64,000 nucleotides of DNA. Source: Suilimivivens sp009774465 (GTDB lineage Bacteria > Bacillota > Clostridia > Lachnospirales > Lachnospiraceae). Within the stretch, counting starts at the first letter, position 1. Each line of letters starts with the position of its first letter. Below, one piece after another: positions 33,008-41,757 of the stretch. The notes beneath the pieces are model-generated. The model worked only from the letters and a program-made list of their open reading frames with translations. It made no database searches and was not told the origin of the DNA. The DNA is taken from the NCBI GenBank assembly GCA_947382645.1, contig CANDAE010000019.1, positions 4,029 through 68,028 of the forward strand. The letters are read 5' to 3'. The position numbers and the translations under genes were made by a program.

Positions 33008-34108
33008 TTATAAAAATGCCTTAAATGGAATGTTGGGTTCGTCTGTAAACGCATCATGGAACCCTCTGTCAAACATAAAGCGTTTCAAATCCTTGTCTCT
33101 TGGATACATATATTGTCCGCCCACCTGCCAGATATATACCTTAAACTGGTAATTTAAGCGGGGTGCTTTAAACTGATACAGATATTCAATCTCCGAAGGA
33201 TCTGCCAGCATATTGCACCATATGTCATAATGAAAGGGAATTACCACCTTTGTGTTTAAATTTTCAGCCATTCGCAATACATCCGCAGATGTCATCTTAT
33301 CCGTAAGCCCCGGAGGATTTTCTCCAAAGGATGCAAGCGCAACGTCAATTTTATATTTTTTTCCATGTTCAAAATAGCCATTGGAAAAATGAGAATCACC
33401 GCTGTGATACAGGGTTCCTCCCGGAGTCTGAATTACATAATTTACTGCCCGATCGTCCATGTCGGAAGGACAAATGCCTCTGCTGTCTTCCGGTGCAGGA
33501 CAGGTGATCAGCGCTGTTCTGTCAAAAGAATCCACAGCAGTAATCTTCATATCCTTAATGCAGATTTCATCTCCCGGCTTTACTTCTCTGATCCGCTCTT
33601 CCGGCACACCCCATTCTCTCCAAATATCGCAGCTAAATTTGGGACCGATAAAAGGAACATCCTCAAAATTCTGGCAGATTGCCGCTGCCACATACTGATC
33701 AATATGATCCCGGTGAAAATGTGTGGACAGCACCGCATCAATTTTTTTGATCTCATAAGGATCAATCACCATAGGAACTGTTCTTGTGTTTGGCTGATAA
33801 GTAGGCCCGCCATTCATGCGGTACATCTGAAATTTCTTTCCCTGGCTGTATGGAAAATCCCAATCTCTCTTGCTTCTTTTTCCTGTTCCCAGCCACAAGT
33901 CAATACAGATATTGGCGTCCCCGGGGGTTTTCAGCCAGATACCGGTACATCCCAGCCACCACATTGCAAAATTATTTTCCGGCACTATCGTATCTTCAAT
34001 TTCATCATTAAGCCATCTTCCCCATTCCGGAAAACAGTTATTCTTCCAGACCTCTTTGGTAACCTTGCTTAAGTCTCCACCGCCGGCATTGTCATTAAAT
34101 CCTGCCAT
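33008..34108 (-). CDS. ulaG: UlaG-like metallo-beta-lactamase lactonase
   Basis: 366 residues, close in length and sequence to E. coli UlaG, L-ascorbate-6-phosphate lactonase. Shared stretches include FPEWGRWLNDEIE, FAMWWLGCTGIWLKTPG, IDAVLSTHFHRDHID (the Mn-binding HxHxDH), DRAVNYV, TPGGTLYHSGDSHFSN, VALASFGENPPGLTDKM and VVIPFHYDIW. First gene of the operon, 20 bp beyond an AGGAGAAG site, behind a strong promoter. The classical PTS UlaABC and UlaD are absent here and a TctCBA transporter takes their place, so the substrate may be the free acid or lactone of a related compound. Confidence 0.9.
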   Translation of the reverse strand: MAGFNDNAGGGDLSKVTKEVWKNNCFPEWGRWLNDEIEDTIVPENNFAMWWLGCTGIWLKTPGDANICIDLWLGTGKRSKRDWDFPYSQGKKFQMYRMNGGPTYQPNTRTVPMVIDPYEIKKIDAVLSTHFHRDHIDQYVAAAICQNFEDVPFIGPKFSCDIWREWGVPEERIREVKPGDEICIKDMKITAVDSFDRTALITCPAPEDSRGICPSDMDDRAVNYVIQTPGGTLYHSGDSHFSNGYFEHGKKYKIDVALASFGENPPGLTDKMTSADVLRMAENLNTKVVIPFHYDIWCNMLADPSEIEYLYQFKAPRLNYQFKVYIWQVGGQYMYPRDKDLKRFMFDRGFHDAFTDEPNIPFKAFL

Positions 34109-34174
34109 AATGCTTCTCCTTCATACTTTTTGTTCTTTTTTCCTACATATAATTAATTTCTTTATTTGTAAGGT

Positions 34175-34212
34175 GATATGACAACTATAAATTATAAAAT
34201 AAGTATTGTCAA
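34175..34212 (-). promoter_or_regulatory. Promoter and proximal operator of the sugar-acid operon
   Basis: Minus strand: consensus -35 TTGACA (34207-34212), 17-bp spacer, -10 TATAGT (34184-34189). The site GATATGACAACT (34175-34186, plus strand) overlaps the -10 and the likely start of transcription. The rest of the AT-rich 34109-34370 stretch has no gene. Confidence 0.8.
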
Positions 34213-34321
34213 TACGTTTTATATTTTTTATCCTATTTATACTATATTCAGTTTGTATATTTGTACATAATGCACAATAAATTATTTTGATTAATTTTTA
34301 ACAATCTAATTTTATTTATAC

Positions 34322-34333
34322 AGTTGTCATATC
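34322..34333. promoter_or_regulatory. Distal inverted copy of the operator
   Basis: AGTTGTCATATC is the exact reverse complement of the proximal site at 34175-34186, 136 bp upstream of the promoter's start. A 12-bp exact match in inverted orientation, next to TATACA/TATAAA on each side, suggests a looping repressor. Its identity is unknown. Confidence 0.6.
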
Positions 34334-34365
34334 TCTTGTTTCTTTTTATAAATAATTTAAGGCAT

Positions 34366-34416
34366 AAAAAAGCTTAAGCTTTCGACCAAAATTTTCAAAA
34401 ACTTAAGCTCTTTTTT
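34366..34416. terminator. Bidirectional terminator after the DUF2461 gene
   Basis: AGCTTAAG / CTTAAGCT stem (34371-34378 with 34402-34409), extended by mismatched pairs, A run before and T run (34411-34416) after. Related in sequence to the hairpin at 36111-36155, on the other side of the two-gene unit 34439-35989. Confidence 0.65.
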
Positions 34417-34438
34417 CTCTTCTTTTATGCATATCTCA

Positions 34439-35122
34439 TTATCTTACCGGCATCTGAAAACTCACAAGCGCCCTGTTTAGATAATCGTTAAAGGGCTTCA
34501 TAACTCGGAAAAGCTCTGCTGCTTTTGCAATAAATGCTTCCGCACTGCACAATTCTTCATCTTTCAAAGGATATTCCAGATACCAGCTCTTAAATTTTAA
34601 ATATTCTGCCTGTGGATGTTCTTTCTCATATCCGGCAGGAACATTCTTTAATGCTGTTCCCTTTACGATAAAATTTTTTTCAAACTCCGGCTCATGGATA
34701 ATCTTTTCCCATTCCCTTCCATTTTCTGCAAGATAGTCCCGTACCATCATTGTTGCATCCTTAAACATATCTGCAAATAAACCTCCGCCTAAAAAGGATT
34801 GATTGCCAGGCTTTATCATAAGATAGTATCCTACAGGAACAGGCAGCTTTCCTCTCGAAGAAATATGAGCGCGAAAGGCAGGATTATATGGTGATTTGTC
34901 ATGGCTAAAGCGGGTATCCCTTACAATCTTAAAGGTTAAATCTTTCGGGTTGTTGTGTAAAATACTGCTGTCAAACTTTCCAATTTCCATCATCAACTCC
35001 TGTAACAGCTCTTCAAATTCCATATTTGCTTTTTGGCAGTCGGCCTTATTTGCATGATACCATTCCCGGTTGTTATTCATATCCAGTGCCGATAAGTAAT
35101 CCAAAATAAATTGTGTATTCAT
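34439..35122 (-). CDS. DUF2461 family protein
   Basis: 227 residues, a full member of the DUF2461 (TIGR02453) family. FILDYLSALDMNNNREWYHANKADCQKA at the start, TFKIVRDTRFSHDKSPYNPAFRAHIS in the middle and YYLMIKPGNQSFLGGG match the pattern. Function is not known. It follows the sigma factor gene by 6 bp and is likely co-transcribed, with terminator hairpins on both sides of the pair. Confidence 0.9.
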   Translation of the reverse strand: MNTQFILDYLSALDMNNNREWYHANKADCQKANMEFEELLQELMMEIGKFDSSILHNNPKDLTFKIVRDTRFSHDKSPYNPAFRAHISSRGKLPVPVGYYLMIKPGNQSFLGGGLFADMFKDATMMVRDYLAENGREWEKIIHEPEFEKNFIVKGTALKNVPAGYEKEHPQAEYLKFKSWYLEYPLKDEELCSAEAFIAKAAELFRVMKPFNDYLNRALVSFQMPVR

Positions 35123-35128
35123 AATTTT

Positions 35129-35989
35129 TCATCTCCTTTCCGAATTTTGAATAATGGCAAGCTGCGCAGAATCCAGCAACTCCTGTATCAGATGCCTGGT
35201 TCGTTCAGGCGACTGGTAAGGCTTACAGAATGCAAAATCCTGTGATAAATCGTCAATCTCTTCCATAGCTTTTTTCACATCCAGTATAGTCTTATCAGCA
35301 GATTCCACAGCCGTCATATAATCCAGATGCAGCGGATTTATTCTGTGGTTTTGAATTGCATAATTCACTCTGTCTTTACACTTGCATCTGCCGCTGCCAT
35401 ATTCTCCACAATACTGTTCAAGAAAGTCCGCCATTTTCTTTCGCACCCGGGAAAGCTTCTTTCGATATGCTTCCGGGGTTATTCCCAAAATTTCCCCGGC
35501 AATACGACTGTCAATCTTAAACATTGTCCCCAATATGAAAATACATCTGCTTTCTGCATCAAGACATTGCAGCATCACATTGGTACAGGACATTTTCAAC
35601 TCTTCCGCCAATAAATCCTTTTCCACATTCTGCGTTAAATCCGGCACATCCTGTATTTTTCCGTTTTCTATGTCGTCCCCATAATATTCAAAACTTAACG
35701 GATATTGGGCAAACATATGCTTTTTATAATTTTTCAAATGATTAACTGCAATACTGAATACCCATGTTGTAAATGAACTGTCGCCTCTAAAAGATGATAA
35801 ATGTGTAATCATCTTCAATAAAATATCCTGAGCGGCATCCTCCGCATCTGCAAACGTACCAAGCATCCGCAGTGATAGATTAAATACAAGATCCTGCACA
35901 TCTGTAATAAGCATTTCAAGGGCTTTCTTATCCCCTGCCACAGCTTTTTCAATCAAAGCCTGTAATTCTTCATTTGTTTTTTTATTCAT
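35129..35989 (-). CDS. ECF-type RNA polymerase sigma factor with C-terminal extension
   Basis: 286 residues. Region 2 is clear (DLVFNLSLRMLGTFADAEDAAQDILLKMITHL, then FRGDSSFTTWVFSIAVNHLKNYKKH) and region 4 follows (CLDAESRCIFILGTMFKIDSRIAGEILGITPEAYRKKLSRVRKKM). About 80 extra residues follow, with a CGEYGSGRCKC cysteine cluster, then a helical tail. Such extensions are common in ECF groups without a linked anti-sigma factor and may sense or bind a ligand. No anti-sigma gene adjoins. Its DUF2461 partner may be a target or just co-transcribed. Confidence 0.88.
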   Translation of the reverse strand: MNKKTNEELQALIEKAVAGDKKALEMLITDVQDLVFNLSLRMLGTFADAEDAAQDILLKMITHLSSFRGDSSFTTWVFSIAVNHLKNYKKHMFAQYPLSFEYYGDDIENGKIQDVPDLTQNVEKDLLAEELKMSCTNVMLQCLDAESRCIFILGTMFKIDSRIAGEILGITPEAYRKKLSRVRKKMADFLEQYCGEYGSGRCKCKDRVNYAIQNHRINPLHLDYMTAVESADKTILDVKKAMEEIDDLSQDFAFCKPYQSPERTRHLIQELLDSAQLAIIQNSERR

Positions 35990-36110
35990 ATATTACACCC
36001 CTGCATATCGCAAGCTGTGCTTGCGATACTGCACCAATAAAGAGTTTGGAAATTTATTTCCAAACTTCCCCTCCTGTTTAATTAGACAATGCAATTTTAT
36101 CTTTGTGACA

Positions 36111-36155
36111 AAAAAAGCTTAAGTTTTCGACCAATTTTCTCGAAAACTTAAGCTT
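36111..36155 (-). terminator. Terminator of the lipoprotein gene
   Basis: A perfect 16-bp stem (36115-36130 with 36140-36155), loop of 9, then T run on the minus strand (36111-36116). Shares AAGCTTAAG...CGACCAA with the hairpin at 34366-34416. Confidence 0.85.
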
Positions 36156-36175
36156 CCTGAACAATACTTAATCTA

Positions 36176-36808
36176 TCAGGGCTCCTTCTGGGCAAGACTG
36201 ACTTCATCTTCCCTTACCAGACGTATTTCTCCATCTGAAATTACAAAGTCCGCCATCAATTCATCATCTGACATCTGGCTGTATGTAATCGTGTAAGTGT
36301 CCTGCGCCAGGATCAAATAAGTTAACTGTTCAATCTTTTCCTCTTCAACCTGACAGGCGCTTCTGATTTTATATCCGGGAACACCTTCCATATCAATTTC
36401 TTCAAAGGATTCAATCACCAGATCCACATCCCGTCCCGCCTCTTTATAGGCTTCCTCCAGTGTCCTTTCATAAGTTTCCTTAGTCAGCTCAGTGGATACT
36501 ATTCCGTCCTCACCACCTTCTGAAACCGTGTAATAGATGTTGGAAGAGTCTAATGGGCTTCTGTTATGAACATACATTCCCGGAACTTCCTGTGATTCCT
36601 GATAGCTTGCCGGAATCAGCACAACGCAATAGCTTGCTTCCTCCCTGTCAATCTCCTGCACCTGTTCCTTCAACTCAAATTCCTGCATTTCTATGTACTG
36701 TGATGAATCTCCATCCTCTGACTGGATGCCTGCAACCGTAATCGCTTCCTTCCCACAGCCTGACAGAAAAAATGCTGCAAGAACCGCAAAAATAACCTTC
36801 TTTTTCAT
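36176..36808 (-). CDS. Lipoprotein of unknown function
   Basis: 210 residues. A signal sequence with lipobox FLSGC (Cys 18) predicts a lipid-anchored protein outside the membrane. The mature part is acidic and mixed alpha/beta, with no known catalytic motif; the stretch YCVVLIPASYQESQEVPGMYV resembles the start of small Firmicute lipoproteins of unknown role. Stands alone between two terminators and intergenic gaps. Confidence 0.8.
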   Translation of the reverse strand: MKKKVIFAVLAAFFLSGCGKEAITVAGIQSEDGDSSQYIEMQEFELKEQVQEIDREEASYCVVLIPASYQESQEVPGMYVHNRSPLDSSNIYYTVSEGGEDGIVSTELTKETYERTLEEAYKEAGRDVDLVIESFEEIDMEGVPGYKIRSACQVEEEKIEQLTYLILAQDTYTITYSQMSDDELMADFVISDGEIRLVREDEVSLAQKEP

Positions 36809-37095
36809 AATAAAAATAACCTTCTGCTACTGCTTCTTTCAAAAACGCCGACTAATATTTATTTAACCATACTTCCCTGTATAAAACAAGTCCTTCCCGG
36901 AAAATCGTGGGAATTAATTTTTCAGTTGGGGGGAAGGATGTAGTGTAAGAGAAGAGGGGGATGCCTTTTGCCGCATATCATTTACAGATTGTGTTACTTG
37001 GAAGTGAATAGAACTTCAATTCTTGAAGAATTAAAGTTCTATTCACACTAAGCCACACTACCTGTAAACAATCACCCAAAAGCAGGAATTCCTTC
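36809..37095. other. Intergenic region with a long inverted repeat
   Basis: No gene seen. It contains an almost perfect palindrome: a 13-bp stem (37004-37016 with 37034-37046), with a second inner palindrome AATTCTT/AAGAATT between. No T run follows, so terminator action is doubtful; it may be an operator or a small mobile repeat. Confidence 0.6.
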
Positions 37096-37410
37096 CTATC
37101 TCTCCTTAAAGGTCGCACAGGCTGTCTCTCTACAGTCACAGGCGCCGCAGCCTTTTATGTCCACATGATCTGCAACGCATTTATAATTTCTGTTATACTG
37201 ACAGTTGGATGCCTCGCAGTCAATGCTGATGGTTTTGCTGGGATGCTCCAATGAGCTGGTATATCGGTCTCTTCCCTCCTGCTGAAAGCTTTCACAACAG
37301 GTATCATCTTCGCAGCAGGCATGTTTTCCGCCTACCATAATATCGCCCTTACAACAGTATTTGCTTTGGTTATAGGAACAGTTTTCCACAGAACACTTTA
37401 AATTTGCCAT
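37096..37410 (-). CDS. DUF1540 protein with two Cys-rich repeats
   Basis: 104 residues made of two DUF1540 units: LKCSVENCSYNQSKYCCKGDI and later IDCEASNCQYNRNYKCVADH, each ending with paired Cys (CCESF, CATF). Probably metal binding; function not known, often found in spore-forming Clostridia. Start chosen at the ATG 37410, seven bases after AAGGAGG; an ATG two codons earlier lies within the spacer of that site. Confidence 0.88.
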   Translation of the reverse strand: MANLKCSVENCSYNQSKYCCKGDIMVGGKHACCEDDTCCESFQQEGRDRYTSSLEHPSKTISIDCEASNCQYNRNYKCVADHVDIKGCGACDCRETACATFKER

Positions 37411-37469
37411 CTTCATACCTCCTTCATATTATGACAGTATTTAGTATGGCTGTCTCTGCTCCCATCTAT

Positions 37470-39080
37470 TCAATATTTGCTTATTTTATATAAATTAAAC
37501 CAGTATCTTTCTACCATCACGCTGGCTGTTTCCTCCGCTTTCATGCCTGCTGCTTCCCACTTTTGAATAATTTCATCTCTTGCATTCCCACTTCCCAAAA
37601 ACCAGAGCTGTTCCCGTTCTGACAAAAGTTCCTCCATTTTCTGGATTCCTGCCTCATCCGAAAATTCATCTTCCACCAGTGCATGGATCTGGGGATACAT
37701 TTCCTGAAACAAAACTTCCGGCTTTCCATACCAGAGGTAAGATGTATTATCCAGGTAATAAGAAACAACCGCCTGCGTCTGGTCAAAATTGAAAATTAAA
37801 ATATCCTCTTCCTCTATTTGTGCTACCGCTTTTTGAAATTCATTCATCTGTAATCTTTTCCACATTTCCTCCCCGTAAAAAGCACGGTAATTTCTGATTC
37901 CCATAACCAGTAAAAGAAAAAGAATGGGCAAGAACAAATATTTTTTCTCTTTCAGCTTTGCCAAAAGCAAAGAAAATGCCAGCCAAAACGCACCCATAGC
38001 CGGAAGCATGTAGCGGTACACAAAGATAGGTCGGAGTAAACAGGAAGCCAGAAATCCAAATCCAATCATTCCTGCAAGAAGAAAAATGCATCCTCCAAGG
38101 AACAGAACTTTCCTGCGCTCTTCTTTTCCCTGTCCCTTTTTCAATTTCCATAAACAGTTTAACAGCAAACCGGCATAAATGAAAAACAAAACCACTGCCA
38201 GGAAAATGTTCAGCTTTTCACTGGCAAAAGATGGTGTAAATAAAAATTTAACACATCCCCCTAATGTGCGCCAGGACAAAGGCTGTATCCAGTAGCTGCT
38301 GCTTACCTGCCCCACCTGAAACCTTACTGCGAAAAACAGCCAGGGAATGTATCCCGCCACACAGCATAATCCGCTAAATAAGTATGCTTTTATCTCTTTT
38401 TTTAGCCTCCGCTGTACCAAAAATGCCACCAACAAATATACATAAATCATACAGGCGGCCACACAGGCAAAATAATGGGTATAGCAGGCAGCTAAGGCGT
38501 AAACTGTCAAAAAAATCCAGTTAGCAAGGCGTCCTTTACCCGGATTTTCTGGTAAGCTTAATGCCCCCCCATCTGCCGCCTGGAGCCCACTATCTTCTTT
38601 TGTCAGTTCATAGGCATGAAACATACCTGCTGTGACAAAGAAAAGAGCCCAGCTATACATTCTTATTTCCACCGTATATCCTGCTATCTGTGGCATAGCA
38701 AAAAGCAAAAAACCAAAAATGCCGGAAGTCAGCATTCCAAAGTGTTTTCTCACCTTCGTAACGCCATAAAGCAGGCAGAAAAAGAAGGGAAGCAGGGAAA
38801 ACAGCTTTGCCGCTGCTGTCTGTATGAATAAACCGGCATCCAGCCCCTCTAACGGCATTAAAAATAATTTTAGCAGTAAATAATACAACGGGGGATGCAC
38901 ATCTCTGGCAGTCATTGAAATTAAATTACCAAGGGGCTGTTTTACCAGCCCCATAGTAAAAAGTTCATCATACCAGATATCGCCGCTAAAGCTTAAAAAT
39001 ACGCAAACGCTTAAAAGGACAATGCTCACTGCCCACAAAAGCATCCCTGTCGTATCATCCCACTTAAGCCTCTGCTTCAT
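37470..39080 (-). CDS. GT-C type membrane glycosyltransferase (GT39-like)
   Basis: 536 residues with about 10-12 membrane spans. The first loop shows the acidic motif DIWYDELFTM and then DVHPPLYYLLLKLF, as in ArnT/PMT-like enzymes that use a lipid-linked sugar outside the membrane. The C-terminal 110 residues form a soluble domain. It starts 2 bp after the thrS stop and is probably expressed with it. Acceptor unknown: protein, teichoic acid or polysaccharide. Confidence 0.8.
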   Translation of the reverse strand: MKQRLKWDDTTGMLLWAVSIVLLSVCVFLSFSGDIWYDELFTMGLVKQPLGNLISMTARDVHPPLYYLLLKLFLMPLEGLDAGLFIQTAAAKLFSLLPFFFCLLYGVTKVRKHFGMLTSGIFGFLLFAMPQIAGYTVEIRMYSWALFFVTAGMFHAYELTKEDSGLQAADGGALSLPENPGKGRLANWIFLTVYALAACYTHYFACVAACMIYVYLLVAFLVQRRLKKEIKAYLFSGLCCVAGYIPWLFFAVRFQVGQVSSSYWIQPLSWRTLGGCVKFLFTPSFASEKLNIFLAVVLFFIYAGLLLNCLWKLKKGQGKEERRKVLFLGGCIFLLAGMIGFGFLASCLLRPIFVYRYMLPAMGAFWLAFSLLLAKLKEKKYLFLPILFLLLVMGIRNYRAFYGEEMWKRLQMNEFQKAVAQIEEEDILIFNFDQTQAVVSYYLDNTSYLWYGKPEVLFQEMYPQIHALVEDEFSDEAGIQKMEELLSEREQLWFLGSGNARDEIIQKWEAAGMKAEETASVMVERYWFNLYKISKY

Positions 39081-39082
39081 CC

Positions 39083-41047
39083 TTACCTCTTTTCTTCCTG
39101 CACTTCTTCCCTGCGAATTTCCTTTGTTCTGATTTCCTTACAAATCTGATCAATAAAATCTCCCAATGGCTTTACACCTTCATCTCCGGCAAACCGGCTT
39201 CTTACGGATACGGTTCCATCCGCTTCCTCCTGCTGTCCTACCACCAGCATATAAGGCAGTCTGGCAAGTCTTGCTTCACGAATCTTAAAGCCAATTTTTT
39301 CAGAACGGTTATCCACTTCCATTAAAATTCCGTTCTTCTTAAGCTCCGCTCCCACTTTTTCCGCATATGCCTCATACTTATCAGAAATAGGAAGGACTCT
39401 TACCTGTACCGGACAAAGCCATGTAGGGAATTTTCCTTCGTATTTTTCAATCAGCCATGCCAGTGTTCTCTCATAGCAGCCCATAGAAGTTCTGTGAATA
39501 ATATACGGGCGTACCTTTTCTCCGTTCTGATCAATGAAATACATGTCAAACTGCTCTGCAAGCAGTGCATCCCACTGAATGGTAATCATGGTGTCTTCTT
39601 TTCCATATACATTCTTTGCATTAATATCCACCTTGGGGCCATAAAAGGCGGCTTCTCCCACATCCTCCACGAAAGGAAGCCCCAGTTCAATCAAAATCTC
39701 CCTGATATGCTGCTCCGTCTCGTTCCAAACTTCCGGCTCCCCGATATATTTTTCCCGATTCTCCGGATCCCATTTGGAAAGATGCCATGTAATATCATCC
39801 TGCAAGCCTAAAGTAGTCATCACGTATTTTGCCAGTGCAATACAGCCCTTAAATTCCTCTACCATCTGATCAGGGCGTACAATCAAATGTCCCTCTGAAA
39901 TGGTAAACTGACGAACTCTGGTCAGTCCGTGCATTTCACCGGAATCCTCATTTCTAAACAGCGTGGAAGTTTCTCCATAACGGATAGGAAGATCCCTGTA
40001 AGAATGCTGCGTTGCCTTATATACATAATACTGGAAAGGACAAGTCATAGGGCGCAGTGCAAACACCTCTTTATCCTTTTCCTCATCTCCAAGTACAAAC
40101 ATGCCTTCCTTATAATGATCCCAGTGGCCGGAAATCTTGTAAAGATCACTTTTCGCCATAAGAGGAGTTTTGGTTCTCACATAGCCCCACTCATTATCCT
40201 CAAGGTCCTCAATCCAGCGCTGCAGCGTCTGCACCATCTTTGTACCCTTGGGCATCAAAAGGGGAAGTCCCTGTCCAATTACATCCACTGTTGTAAAAAG
40301 CTCCATCTCACGCCCCAGCTTATTGTGGTCGCGAAGTTTAATGTTTTCCAGATATTCCAGATATTCCGCCAGTTCTTCTTTTTTGTTAAAGGCTGTACCA
40401 TAGATTCTCTGGAGCATGGCATTTTCCGATTTTCCTCTCCAGTATGCGCCAGAGGAGGAAGTCAGCTTAAAGGCTTTGATTCCCCTGGTGCTCATCAGGT
40501 GCGGTCCTGCACAAAGGTCTGTAAATTCCCCCTGACTGTAAAAAGAAATTTCCGCATCCTCCGGAAGATCTCTGATCAGTTCCACCTTATAAGGCTCGCC
40601 CTTTTCTTCCATAAATTTAACAGCTTCTTCTCTTGGCAGAGTAAATCTTTCTAACTTATTCCCCTCCTTGATGATTTTCTTCATCTCGGCTTCTATCTTA
40701 TCCAAATCCTCTCTGGAAAAAGGCGCATGTTCAAAATCATAATAATATCCTGTATCAATACTGGGACCAATTGCCAGCTTTGCATCCGGGAATATCCGTT
40801 TTACCGCCTCCGCCATGACATGAGAACAGGTATGCCTGATTACTCTTAATCCTTCCGGATCATTTGCTGTCAGTATGTTTAAAGTACAGTCCTTATCAAT
40901 TACTGTCCTCAAGTCTGCCACTTCACCGTCTACTTCCCCTGCACAGGCAACTCTTGCAAGCCCTTCGCTTATATCCGCCGCAATTTCATAAATACTTTTG
41001 GCACTGTCATATTCTTTTACAGAACCGTCTTTTAACGTAATCTTCAT
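39083..41047 (-). CDS. thrS: Threonyl-tRNA synthetase
   Basis: 654 residues, normal for ThrRS. Order: TGS domain (MKITLKDGSVKEYDSAKSI), editing domain (HTCSHVMAEAVKRIFP with the H-x3-H zinc editing motif, later CAGPHLMSTRGI), class II core with motif 2 (FRNEDSGEMHGLTRVRQFT) and HRTSMGCYERTLAWLIE, and anticodon domain (VRVLPISDKY). The ATG at 41047 is served by GGAGG; the earlier ATG at 41062 falls in that site. It charges tRNA-Thr. A T-box leader upstream should let uncharged tRNA-Thr switch the operon on. Confidence 0.97.
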   Translation of the reverse strand: MKITLKDGSVKEYDSAKSIYEIAADISEGLARVACAGEVDGEVADLRTVIDKDCTLNILTANDPEGLRVIRHTCSHVMAEAVKRIFPDAKLAIGPSIDTGYYYDFEHAPFSREDLDKIEAEMKKIIKEGNKLERFTLPREEAVKFMEEKGEPYKVELIRDLPEDAEISFYSQGEFTDLCAGPHLMSTRGIKAFKLTSSSGAYWRGKSENAMLQRIYGTAFNKKEELAEYLEYLENIKLRDHNKLGREMELFTTVDVIGQGLPLLMPKGTKMVQTLQRWIEDLEDNEWGYVRTKTPLMAKSDLYKISGHWDHYKEGMFVLGDEEKDKEVFALRPMTCPFQYYVYKATQHSYRDLPIRYGETSTLFRNEDSGEMHGLTRVRQFTISEGHLIVRPDQMVEEFKGCIALAKYVMTTLGLQDDITWHLSKWDPENREKYIGEPEVWNETEQHIREILIELGLPFVEDVGEAAFYGPKVDINAKNVYGKEDTMITIQWDALLAEQFDMYFIDQNGEKVRPYIIHRTSMGCYERTLAWLIEKYEGKFPTWLCPVQVRVLPISDKYEAYAEKVGAELKKNGILMEVDNRSEKIGFKIREARLARLPYMLVVGQQEEADGTVSVRSRFAGDEGVKPLGDFIDQICKEIRTKEIRREEVQEEKR

Positions 41048-41079
41048 TTTATTTTCCTCCATTCTTCCTGATAAGTTAC

Positions 41080-41319
41080 TTACTCTTCATTTTCCCAATC
41101 GGCATTTTTCTCTGCTTCTTCAATGTCCCTGTCTGATAAACTTCTTCCGTTATTATTTCCGTTATTGCTGCCTATCATCATCGATTTTCGGGGAGAAAAC
41201 AATAAACCAAAAACAATTCCTCCCAAAATGCAGACTGTTATGGTTAAAAGAAACTCTTTCTTTGTCATACTTGTAACATCTGTCAGTGATGTCTTAAATT
41301 CTTCCCATTTTTCTTTCAT
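41080..41319 (-). CDS. Small single-span membrane protein before thrS
   Basis: 79 residues. A charged N-terminus (MKEKWEEFKTSLTDVTSM), one span (about 23-41: LLTITVCILGGIVFGLLFS), then an Asn/Gly-rich and acidic tail inside or outside. Not recognised. It lies 32 bp upstream of thrS and downstream of the T-box, so would be controlled by tRNA-Thr charging. A GGAAGG site precedes the ATG. Confidence 0.75.
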   Translation of the reverse strand: MKEKWEEFKTSLTDVTSMTKKEFLLTITVCILGGIVFGLLFSPRKSMMIGSNNGNNNGRSLSDRDIEEAEKNADWENEE

Positions 41320-41406
41320 AATTTTAACCTTCCTTTCTGAAAATACACGTGCTCAGGCAGTCATGTTTCGTAGAACATCCTTATGCATCGAGCAGGGGAA
41401 GATTTT

Positions 41407-41473
41407 TCTTCCCTGCTCGCGCGTGGCCCGCCTGCTGCGTCAGCAGCAAACTTCCAAATGCGGGCCTACGCAT
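41407..41473 (-). repeat. Structured extragenic repeat, copy 1
   Basis: Elements in order (plus strand): TCTTCCCTGCTC, CGCGCGT, variable stem GCCCGC, inner hairpin GCTGCGTCAGCAGC, conserved AAACTTCC, closing stem GCGGGC, CTACGCA. Copy 2 at 56365-56435 has the same layout with a different stem (CCCCATG/CATGGGG) and inner hairpin (GCCGCTTCTGCGGC). An extra local hairpin, GAGCAGGG/CCCTGCTC (41390-41418), overlaps it. It sits between the T-box terminator and the first ORF of the thrS operon. Confidence 0.65.
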
Positions 41474-41751
41474 AAAAAAGTCCCATGCACTACTTTTGTA
41501 ATGCATGGGACGTAACATACGCGGTTCCACCCTGCTTGCTTTCCTGAATCATTTCGGAAAACCACTCATTTACCTGTAACGTAGGCATACGGACCGGATT
41601 GGGGCCACTTGGAGTTAGTTTTCAGAAGCTTCCTGCAAGAACATTTTCAGCACAGATTCCTGATACCTTCCGCATCCGGCACAAATCCGATGTTCCTCTC
41701 TGCTGCATTTCACAACCTACTCTTCTCGTCAACGTGTTTACATTATTTACA
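41474..41751 (-). promoter_or_regulatory. T-box riboswitch of the thrS operon
   Basis: The hallmark T-box sequence AGGGTGGAACCGCG is present on the minus strand (41520-41533). It is followed by a terminator with a 13-base stem (CCCATGCAxTAC, arms about 41480-41511) and six T (41474-41479). Upstream, a long Stem I with an AGAGAGGAAC element and a loop rich in ACU triplets near 41611-41620 (candidate Thr specifier) can be seen. Binding of uncharged tRNA-Thr should prevent termination. The specifier was not proved by folding. Confidence 0.92.
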
Positions 41752-41757
41752 TGCTCT

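Noticed and set aside
33365..34072. Plus-strand open frame of 235 codons
   Set aside because: Antisense to ulaG, whose conserved motifs occupy the whole stretch.
39929..40654. Plus-strand open frame of 241 codons
   Set aside because: Antisense to the conserved core of thrS; no domain and no start signal.
41341..41392. Fourth copy of the pepD-flanking palindrome (AACATCCTTATG)
   Set aside because: Only about 10 bases match and the other arm is missing.
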